Positions 55,706 to 64,000 of a stretch of 64,000 nt of DNA are shown in pieces. The notes beneath the pieces are model-generated. The model was not told where the DNA came from, did not search any database, and saw only the letters and a program-made list of their open reading frames with translations. Position 1 is the stretch's first letter, and each line of letters opens with the position of its first letter. The position numbers and the translations under genes are program-made. The stretch is from Clitopilus passeckerianus (lineage: Eukaryota; Basidiomycota; Agaricomycetes; Agaricales; Entolomataceae): contig CALYLX010000104.1 in assembly GCA_944990035.1 (NCBI GenBank), forward strand, positions 1 to 64,000. The letters are read 5' to 3'.

Positions 55706-57628
55706 TCAAGTTGTCCGCCAAGTTTGAGCGCTTGAGCTTGTTTCCTCCTCCAAGAGTGTTTGAAGTTCCTCCCATGCTCCACCTTTATCACGAATACCCG
55801 ATATTCCCCTTAGACAAGGAAATAGGGCTTTAATGCACTTGAAAACCTCTTCAGGCTGTTCTAGTTCTTTTTCTGCCTCCCAGATGGATAGTCGTGTTAC
55901 TCTCCGATTTTTCGGTCTATCTGCCTCGTGACCCTCTTCACCAGCCGGCTTGTCCAACTTGGGAGATCTTGTATCGAATGGCTTCCAAACGGCGGGCAAC
56001 CTCAAAGTTGTAAGGTCTGAGCAATGGCGAACAAAAGAAGCGTAAGCCGCTAAGGTCGCTTGGGCACGACAGTCTGAACGCCTGAACGACAGACTACGTA
56101 TAGATGGCCAAGTCGAAGCGGCGGTCTCAAACCACGCATCGTCGAGGGAACCGCATAACCCGCAACCGAACTCCAGTTCCTCTAGTTGAGTACACGCCCA
56201 GAGGTGTGCCATAGATGTCCGGATGGCTTCGACTTCCAACGGGTTGAAGTTGAGTTTTGGATTGCGACCTTCCCAGTATTCAGTCGTCCAGCCCCGAATC
56301 CAGACGCGTAACTTGGAAAGTCCCATGAGTACATGTTCGAACTCGGAGAATACGGCCATAAAATTCGAGAAACCAAGGCAAAAGCCTTCTTCTGAATCGG
56401 CGATTCTGATGTAAAGTGTTCGAAGTCCGGGTTTTGAGGAGTTTGTGAGTAGGATGGAACGAAGAACTGTGCAAGCATCCTCGTAATTCGAACTTTCCAA
56501 GTGTAGGTTTGATAGGTTAGGAAAGTTGCCATTCAGATTTGAGAAATAATTTGATTCAAGGGCAATCCTCGTGCAGTCAATCCACAGGCTGCAGAGGTGT
56601 TCGAGGCGGCTGAGGTGTTCTAGAGAAGTCGAGTTGGGGCCTAAGCCGGGCAAGGGGAGAAGTGCTTCGGCCGCTTCACCAATCAATTTGACATGCTTGA
56701 GTCGGTGCTGTTTCCGTATCAGGTGAGAAAGAAGCTGCCAATCTATAGGTGATTCCTGCGAGAAATCGTACGGCGCCCATATATCGAGGCCCTCCACATG
56801 TGGGCAATATTTCGTGACAGCTTCAAATGCACCCGATCCATCACTCGGGAAGTAGTCGTCCAATGCGGCCATCTTAGTGATATGTTGGAGAAAGTGGGGA
56901 CTGCAAAGGGGAATCGCCTCTACAACGTATGGGAGTGCGAGTTCTATGGATATATGGCGTATTTTCGGGAGTAGTTTGCCTGGGCAATGATTCGTCATAG
57001 TCTGAAAGGCTTCCGAATTGAGTACTTGTAGTCTTGAACTAATCTCGAGGGTACGAATACGATGGTTATATTGGAGAACTCTATCCCAGTCTTGGTGACA
57101 TGGTTGTTTCACGAATTTCTGGAGAACAGGTGAGACTTTGTATTACTTTCGGGGATTCAGATACGCATACATAAACGTTCAGGTTGCGTGTCTCCTCTAA
57201 TGGGTTCGGGGTGTACAGCCAGGGAAATTCTTGCTCTTGGTAAACTCCCCAAAGATTGGGGGGCATGACCCGAATCAAGGGTACCAGACTGGGTAGAGTA
57301 TGCCACAGAACGTCCAGAGCTGGTCCTATGAGGGTAAAATGATCAACAGGCCTTTAAAACTTTGGGAGGTGTGAAATGTACCTGACAGAGCTCGACAAGT
57401 TAAGGCTACGTTCCTAATATAGCGTCGGTTTTGACTCTTTTCGTAAGGATCCTCATATAAAAGGCCTTCAAGGATGAGAGTAATAATTTCCGGAGTGATA
57501 AGACACGTATGCATCGAGTTCTGACCTGCAAAGGAAAGTTGTGGCAGCCTGCTGGCAGGACTCCTGGACTCCGGACGCGAACCTTGCGGAAGAACTCGGG
57601 GTAGATTAGATAAGATTGAGAACCCCAT
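55706..57628 (-). CDS. F-box/leucine-rich-repeat-like protein
   Basis: Exons 57628-57382, 57325-57171 and 57118-55706; 1815 nt, 604 aa. The N-terminal part (CLITPEIITLILEGLL, VALTCRALSGPALDVLWHTL) is a basidiomycete F-box with the usual W-x-x-L end. The rest is a degenerate leucine-rich-repeat region, with many L-x-x-L segments such as FPNLSNLHLESS and PSIRSLSFRRS. These proteins are thought to recruit targets to SCF ubiquitin ligases. The first ATG (57628) was chosen; a Met 38 codons further on lies directly before the F-box. Splice joints are in frame. Confidence 0.85.
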
Positions 57629-57928
57629 CTTGCATCATAGCCATGAACGAGATCTTCCCTGTCCTGAACAATCCGAGCAAAGGTGGCTGACCCACTGACA
57701 TGGAAAAGCCTTGGGCTCGCGGAAAGCTGGGGAGGGCTAGTTGGTCACATCTTGCCTCGTCGTCACCCACCACCAACTCTATGAACGCTGCTCTCACCCA
57801 ATTCAGAATAATCGCTAAAGAAACGTTCAGGTCTTTGTGCTATCACGCCGAATTGGAACTTCATCGCTGCCTTTCGATAGATTCGCATTCTAAACTCGCC
57901 CAGAAGCTCAAACGCTGCGAGCATAACC
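57629..57928. promoter_or_regulatory. Divergent promoter interval
   Basis: 300 bp between the start of the minus-strand F-box gene and the possible small plus-strand gene at 57929. No element recognised. Confidence 0.35.
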
Positions 57929-58183
57929 ATGAGCACAGAAGCGGCCGCCCCGCCAATTTCACCCTCCCGCATATATGCAATCACATCACTTCTAAGGAAG
58001 CAGCTGCTCTCAGAAATACAAATGCTCGCTATAGAGCATGATCTTCCTTGCACCGAAAATGAATTGAAGGAAGGATTTGACGAGCTCTGTGCGATATGGG
58101 AAGATGTCTGGCGGGAACTGGAGGAAGTTGCAAGGGAAAAAGGAAGGTCATTGGGACCTAAACGCGATTACGGATACGCGTGA
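57929..58183 (+). CDS. Small hypothetical protein (84 aa)
   Basis: An intronless open frame of 84 codons. The sequence (MSTEAAAPPISPSRIYAITS, then LLRKQLLSEIQMLAIEHDLP and an acidic helical stretch with DELCAIWEDVWRELEEVAR) looks like a helical, soluble protein and is not low-complexity. It lies divergently 300 bp from the F-box gene. No family recognised; the amphipathic, acidic helices suggest a protein-binding partner, but this is inference. Confidence 0.5.
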   Translation: MSTEAAAPPISPSRIYAITSLLRKQLLSEIQMLAIEHDLPCTENELKEGFDELCAIWEDVWRELEEVAREKGRSLGPKRDYGYA

Positions 58184-58620
58184 GGACGTTGGCGGGAGGG
58201 CGAAGAATGCGGGCTTAGAACATACTCCTTTTTCCAGGGTGCTTGGTCGCTTCCCCACACTCCGCCCTTGACTGCCACCGTACCATTAGTATTAGAAAAC
58301 AAACAGCCACTTCAAATAGATTTCACCCTTTCACGATTTTTAAGCATACGTCTCCCATCCCGATAGGAAACTGATGCGCGCGCTGAGATAACAAATGTTT
58401 ACCTGGTCAAATCCTCAATCAAGTTGCAATTAGGTCTTTTCACCTACAAGCCTTATCAGGATGCAGCGTCTTTTTTTGAGGTTTTTTTTTTTTGGCAATG
58501 AACGTTATTAAACACTAACCTCAAGTACCTCAACCACATCCGGCCACAACTTCTTACAATAGGTACCAGAGTTCATACCTCGGGTTTAAAATTTAAACCT
58601 TTACGCGTGAGCGTGTCTTG

Positions 58621-58645
58621 GTCAGGTGATTGGAGGACGAAGTGT
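58621..58645 (+). repeat. 25-bp direct repeat, copy 1
   Basis: Begins GTCAGGTGATTGGAGGACGA and is identical over 25 bp to 59349-59373, 728 bp away. The flanks of the two copies do not match, so it is not part of a longer duplication. It may be a transposon footprint or a shared regulatory word. Confidence 0.75.
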
Positions 58646-59348
58646 TCCTTTCCAGGACCTCAATTCCATTTCGTTACAATGTTTGTAGATATTGATTTTC
58701 GAGTTTTTTACGAGTTCTGATTGGTTGAGAATCCTCGCTCCTACCATATCGAGCACTTAGCAGAACCGTGGAAATCACCAAGTAATTATGTAAAGTTAAG
58801 TACCTTTTACGTAAGAAACTTCCTTTCGGAGATGAATGCACAACTGCCATCTTGTTACACTTACAATGGACATACGCTCTACTCCCACTACTGTACGACT
58901 TCGATGGGGTTTGTCACTTTCTTAACAGACTATGTCTTGTTGAGTGTACCGGCGCGCGTCAGAGAGACGCGCCATTGTTACCTTGATGAAAGCCGGTATG
59001 AGTGTGTATGATTTTGCACTCTTGAATCACTGTAACCACACAGGACACAGGAGTGGCCGCGGTTCAAGCGTGAAGACAAATGAAATCTGATTCCAAAGTG
59101 ATACAACTCAACTTGGCATTCAACCTCGTAGACGGCAGAGGGGCAACTGCTATCATCTTTTACACCCGCTGTTACTCAAGGTGTTTCCCGCAATCGTTCG
59201 CGTTCGGATGGAGTTTATATCTACCATTGTAGTATATAGAAATATGGTGTTCAATAAACATGGTGCCTTTGTTATATTTCGTGAGGGATGTAAGAGGGAT
59301 GCCATCCGAGTACATGCCATGCCGCCCGGCAATGGCCGCTTCCTACAA

Positions 59349-59373
59349 GTCAGGTGATTGGAGGACGAAGTGT
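59349..59373 (+). repeat. 25-bp direct repeat, copy 2
   Basis: Second copy of the repeat at 58621-58645, same orientation, perfect match over 25 bp by eye. Confidence 0.75.
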
Positions 59374-59456
59374 GTGACCTGAGCCAACACAAAGATCCTG
59401 CTCGACCAGACTACAGAAGACTCTCGATATAAGCGCGACGGCAGGCTTTATGATGA

Positions 59457-59864
59457 GCGAATGCCTCAGGGCGGAACGGACAACCTAGACATGTTCTTCT
59501 GGGTTGGCGAAAACTGGAGCAATCCGTTTGCAATAGTCTGAGGGCAAGGCTGGAAGAGTACCTATGGAGGCACGCGAAGGCTGCAACGAATCGACTGCTG
59601 GTCATCGAGCGGAGGGGAAAGCATAGGTTACTGCATTTCATGCCCTTGAAAGGCTTTGGAGGCGTTCCGTGTCACATCAAGGACTTGGTCAAGGATACAG
59701 AACAATCCCTGCAGGCCCTATTATCCAGGTCTCCAAAGAATTCTTTAGACCGCGAAGGCAGCTCCAGATATGGCTTAGAGGTCTACATTATTCCGTAAGT
59801 CAGCTGTTCATCGAAGTGTGAAGTGTACTGATGAGAAAGACATTTGCACAGCAGTGAACTCTGA
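59457..59864 (+). CDS. Unassigned coding-like stretch, 5' end unresolved
   Basis: A plus-strand frame stays open for 112 codons (59457-59794), ends at a consensus GTAAGT donor, and resumes after a CACAG acceptor at 59852 to give a few residues and a stop (59862-59864). The protein-like part includes RARLEEYLWRHAKAATNRLL, then ERRGKHRLLHFMPLKGFGG. No start codon lies at its beginning; an overlapping frame just upstream (GGTDNLDMFFWVGENWSNPF) may be part of an earlier exon or a frameshift. No family recognised; either the 3' part of a small gene or a decaying one. Confidence 0.35.
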
Positions 59865-60029
59865 ATGGAATTATCACACTAACCCGCGTGGATAGAACTG
59901 GTAGTACTATACAGCCAGCGTCTAAATACTGCCTTGGGTTCCCCGGGCTGTGCAGCAGCAGTCTCATGGATTTGAACACGCCCTTTTAGGCTCACCCTTC
60001 CACCTCGTCCCCCACTGGACACAGATGCC

Positions 60030-63000
60030 ATGGAAACCAAAGGCATTCCCTGGTATCACAGTCCTCGACCAAGTCGGACTCCCAGTCCCATTCAACCAGT
60101 GGCGAACGACTATCTCGAGAGCCTAGATGGACTTTCCCTTCTCAGTTATCGTTCACGGGCGAGGCGCGACCGTCCCATTGCCAAGGATCCTCAGCAGTAT
60201 GCAGAATTCTCACGAAAGCCCAGTGCTCTAACCTGATCCACTGCTTCCTCCCAATAGCCTCCTCTCAAGAATTGAAGAATCCCCGTCATCCCAAACGACG
60301 GATGATTTGAAATCTCCCCTGCTTGGTATGTTCCTCAAGCTGAACTCGGGATATCGTCACTAACCTGATGTTGCTGACCTAAAGTTGCAGCCCCATCATA
60401 CAATCTGCAAACTCTGGACAGTGTATATCCCAGAGACGAACCAGGAGAAGAGATCTCTGATTTTGCTCGAGTTTGGAGGGTTTACGTCGACGAAGCTGCC
60501 AAATACGACAACCTCCTTATTGAGGGATGTAACAGAGGGATCGATGTATTACTGGTTTTCGTACGTTGATCTATGCACATACCATGGCTTGCCTGACGTT
60601 TCTGCATTATTAGACTGGTTTATTCTCGGCCGTGTTGACAACATTTATTATCCAATCTTTCCAGCTTCTACTGCCGGATCCAAACCAGGCGACCAATCAA
60701 CTACTCGCTGAGCTCGTTGCAGCACAAACAGACAAAGATCCCTCGCTTCCTACCGAGAATTCTCCCGTATCCGGACGTCAAACACACTGGGTCAATGGCC
60801 TCTGGTTTGCTGCTTTGGCGTGCAGCCTTTCGACTGCTTTGATATCGATGCTTTCGAAGCAATGGCTGCAGGCTTACGCCTCCAGGTCGTCGAGTTCTCC
60901 CCGCCAGATGACCCGAGAACGACAGCGGAAGTACATGCATCTGCTCTCGTGGCATGTTCTCGGAATCATCAATTCCATGCCTTTACTCCTCCACCTTGCC
61001 CTGCTACTGTTTTTCGCCGGGACAGTGATCCTGCTGTGGTCGGTAGATTACAGGATCTCGGTGGCAACATTCATTATCGTGGGCTTCGCCTACGCATTCT
61101 ACTTCATCTCAATCTGGCTACCATTCTTCTATCCCAACTGCCCCTATCAACATCCAATATACGAACCCCTCAAGAGATGGTTGTCTGCTTTTAATCAAGG
61201 TGCCCTGGCGTCTAATACCTCCCCGATGTCTCCCAAGCAACCAAGGCGGTATGTCTTGTTTATATTTACTATCTCATTACGACGTTGCTTACTTCTCCCC
61301 GACTCTCAGGTTATCTTTGATTTCGGATGATGAACTTGACGCCTACGCCGTTGTGTGGCTATTCAACCACTCAACGGACAAGGAGGTCGTTTCGATAGCG
61401 TTGCATGCTATCGCGGGTCTTCCAAGGGATTTTGGAGCAATTCATGTCCTCCGCAGCGCCGGCGCCGTTAAACTGGTGGAGCTAGCTTTCCAAAGCTGTT
61501 TCGAAAAAGATACCACCATTGATTTAAAATGGCACCTAAATGACCCCGATGGAGCCTGGTTATACTGCAAGGCATGGATGAACCTCACAAGAGGGACTCT
61601 TGAGCAGTGGCCACTGGACCTTCTTGAGCCCCTTTATAAACTTCAAGACCTCAGAAGCCACCCAGACGGTGCTGCAATAGCATCTTGTGTAGTAGCGGTG
61701 TCTTCTGTTGACTCGCACCTTGCCCAATGGGAGCTTTTGGCATATCTGTCAAAGTACGCCTCCGGGGAGCTACACCTCAGCCCATCAACGTTGACTTGGC
61801 TTCTCGATAGCATGATTGAAGGTTCGGTAAACTGGGAGATGCCAGCTGCTATCATCGAGAAGACAACTCTTCGTGCCGTCCCTGTCCTCCTACGCCTACT
61901 TCGCCACATTGAAGGTCTCCCCACTTCTAACCTCCGGAGCGCCATTGGTGTCGCACTATACATTTACACCTCAGGTCCCATCAACCTCGACATTTACTGC
62001 AGCGAGGGTCGCCGACGCGACTTCCATTGCGAGGACATGATCATTGCGCTCTCGACAATCGTTAGCCACCCCGAACGCTTCGGCGTTCAGGACGAGTTAT
62101 GGGGCATTGTCGCCAAGGAGTTCACAAGACTTGTGTCCCCTATGGTCTCCCAATATTACCGCTTCTCGACCATCTCAAGAGGGAAGGCTAGATGGAGCCT
62201 ATATGAACTAATGAGAATCGGCTACATCGGTGTCGACCAAGTGCCCGATTTAATGCTTATAGATATTCTGCATCTGCTCAACCCCCTACCGGATATTCTT
62301 GCGGACCAGCATCCTCAAATGGTTAGGACCCTTGTTGAGATTCTATCCAAGTCGACCCGGCCGGAAGTGGCCAACGGCATAATCCACTTGCTGATGCCAC
62401 TTCTCTCCAAACCATCCCCTGCCATCCTCGAAGCATTCATTGACAGTGATGGTGTATCTGCTGTCTTACGCGCTGCTAAATTCAGCGACTTTGACAACCG
62501 GCGATTACAAGTTGACAGCTGGAGGGCTCTATGTTCTCTCATCACAACCTGCACGACAAGAGTATTCAATCCGCCACCATCTCCTCGCTCAGCCCATCAA
62601 ATGGACATCACAAAGGCCATATTTGCAACAGAATTCTTTGATGCATTATCCGCCTTGATCCTTGCAAGGCGCTGGACACTCCTTAATGTCAGCGGAAATT
62701 GGCCTGGAGCGTTGCTCGGTCTATTCTATATGCAACCACACGAACCAGCCTGGAGGACCTTGGTGAAAGTGATTAGGGACGTTCACTCTGGCGAGTCAGA
62801 GGCAGAACACGAAGGAATGATCGACCTAGCGAAGACCATATACAAATCTATTCGACACCGAACCACAATAGAGGATGTGAACGGCGGAGTTTTGCCATCG
62901 TCGAACGATGGCTCGGAAGCATTGAGCAACAATCGTACGAATCATCCGGTGACGTTGATGGAGCAGCGCCAACCTATGAAACGAGATGGCTCACCAGCAC

Positions 63001-63449
63001 CAACATCGCTAGTTCGGGGGCAACCCTTCGTCGAGAGAAAAGGGTCCCCAGCGCCACGTATCCTCGATCCAGTATTGATGGTCAGGCAGCACATCTTGCC
63101 GTCACAACCGTCTTCACGCCATCGTGCATTCCCGCTTCATCACGAGGAACTGAATCTCTTCGTACCCGAGCTTGGATTGCCATTCAAAGAAGAAGGGGCA
63201 GATGCCCCTCTCGATATCCGGACCGCGGAAGAACTTGCTGCTGTAAACGAGTTTCTCCTGACACTCGGTCAGGATGTCTCAAGCCTTCGTCCGCAACCTG
63301 CTGTGCAGCAGCACTCGGGTGGCAAAATTTCCCCTGGCATCACCCGCGTGGACACGCACCATACCCTGGTTGTGCCACCTCTTGCATCAGCAATGCTCTT
63401 GCCACCCTTGCCACCCAGTGAGGACAAGCCCAACGATGGATCGCATTGA
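60030..63449 (+). CDS. DUF6535-type multi-spanning membrane protein
   Basis: Exons 60030-60196, 60258-60325, 60391-60560, 60614-61248 and 61310-63449; 3180 nt, 1059 aa. The N-terminal module has VWRVYVDEAAKYDNLLIEG followed by several membrane segments: about residues 125-150 (LFSAVLTTFIIQSF), 194-216 (GLWFAALACSLSTALISML), and two between about 255 and 305 (LLLHLALLLFFAGTVILL; TFIIVGFAYAFYFISIW). The NGLWFAALACSLSTAL stretch and the SKQWLQAY that follows are hallmarks of DUF6535. The large C-terminal half is helical, soluble and repeat-like, ending in a Pro/Ser-rich tail. This family is expanded in Agaricomycetes and has no known function. All joints are GT-AG and in frame. Confidence 0.9.
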
Positions 63450-63779
63450 TTTTCAATCCCCGATATCAACGAACTTGTGCCAATGTTGTACTTATCGTTC
63501 AAGGAATGTGTATTTTTAGGCAAGATAACGAACCAGACACTCCCGCTATTGGATAGTATGATGAGTATTGAACAAAGATTTCATAAGTAATTGGGAAGGG
63601 CTCAAAAATCGTTCAGGACTCTGGAGCCTCGCTTGGGTTGGGCTTCCGTTCTCCTATAATATATCACTGAACTCTACTATTCATTTCGATGAATCAAAAG
63701 TTTTGCTCGAAATATATGTGGCGGTGGGACTACTTTGGCAGTTGAACCTTGCCTGCACAATCAGGCATCGTATCCGAAG
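63450..63779. other. Intergenic, converging 3' ends
   Basis: 330 bp between the stops of the DUF6535 gene (plus) and the kinase-like gene (minus). It should hold both transcription ends. Nothing else seen. Confidence 0.4.
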
Positions 63780-64000
63780 CTACAAGTTATCTGGCAGTGT
63801 AGGGAGGAGCCCATCGGGATCGGGAATATACTTTCCATCCAAGTATTTCTTGATGAGCTCCAGGGCGAACATGTCATTCTCGAATTCAGCGGTTTCTGGG
63901 GACTGTGACCACCCCGGCGTACCTCCTCTCGATCTCTCTCCGGGACGTTTGCAAGAGTTGAAGTCGATAATGATTGGCCGCATGTTCTTATGACCATGAT
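63780..64000 (-). CDS. Protein-kinase-like protein, C-terminal end only
   Basis: The last exon of a minus-strand gene that continues beyond the right edge. It reads HKNMRPIIIDFNSCKRPGER, then GGTPGWSQSPETAEFENDMF and ends ...DGKYIPDPDGLLPTLPDNL with a stop at 63780. This matches the end of a basidiomycete kinase-like family in which the metal-binding DFG lies in IIIDFGSC, followed by a GTPGW activation-segment turn and a D-x-F/Y element. Here DFG is DFN. The kinase fold and partner cannot be judged from the fragment. Confidence 0.6.
   Translation of the reverse strand, partial: HGHKNMRPIIIDFNSCKRPGERSRGGTPGWSQSPETAEFENDMFALELIKKYLDGKYIPDPDGLLPTLPDNL

Larger units (their letters stand above)
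58184..59456. other. Gene-poor interval with a 25-bp direct repeat
   Basis: About 1.3 kb without a supported gene. It holds a T-rich tract near 58470-58495 and two copies of a 25-bp direct repeat (reported separately). Confidence 0.4.

Noticed and set aside
63568..63993. A 141-codon plus-strand open frame at the right edge
   Set aside because: It is antisense to the kinase-like exon on the minus strand, which matches a known family ending.

Overview
This window is nuclear DNA of a basidiomycete fungus, most probably an Agaricomycete. Protein genes are cut by many introns of about 50-60 nt with GT(GC)...AG ends. The gene content also fits: a DUF6535 multi-spanning protein, TKL-type kinases with an HGD catalytic loop, F-box proteins, an AA9 polysaccharide monooxygenase, a GH1 beta-glucosidase and cyanase-like small proteins are typical of this group. 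No sequence search was possible. Families were recognised by motif, and exon joints were worked out by hand; for most multi-exon models the exon lengths add up to an exact multiple of three.

Layout. 1-9.3 kb (minus strand): a RING/coiled-coil protein cut by the left edge, a glycerol-3-phosphate acyltransferase with two micro-exons, ribosomal protein S14, a 2.4 kb stretch with only gene scraps, then a second RING/coiled-coil protein. 9.3-15.3 kb is gene-poor. 15.3-20.7 kb: a secreted beta-lactamase-like serine hydrolase and an F-box-type protein. 20.7-24.4 kb is gene-poor. 24.4-25.5 kb: an AA9 LPMO. 26.4-30.7 kb: two divergently transcribed, paralogous TKL kinases, one apparently decaying. 30.9-32.1 kb: two tandem 72-80 aa proteins resembling only the N-terminal helical domain of cyanase. 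32.8-36.8 kb: one 21-exon gene that appears to fuse a secreted beta-helix domain to a GH18-like domain. 37.8-42.1 kb: a short-chain dehydrogenase and a GH1 beta-glucosidase. 42.7-42.9 kb: U2 snRNA. 43.2-51.1 kb: a 28-exon BEACH/WD40 protein of 2125 aa. 52 kb: a broken WD40 gene. 53.2-57.6 kb: an EthD-like protein, an NmrA-like NAD(P)-binding protein (plus strand) and an F-box protein. 57.9-63.4 kb: a small protein, an orphan coding stretch and the DUF6535 protein. A protein-kinase-like gene runs off the right edge.

Themes. The 24-42 kb part carries secreted plant or fungal cell-wall enzymes (AA9, the beta-helix/GH18 fusion, GH1) on the same strand, interleaved with signalling and small-protein genes. 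The main points of interest are the beta-helix/GH18 fusion with a non-canonical GH18 motif, the pair of stand-alone cyanase-N-like proteins, the kinase pair in which one copy has lost both splice dinucleotides of one intron, and the repeated use of GC-AG introns and 11-15 nt micro-exons.
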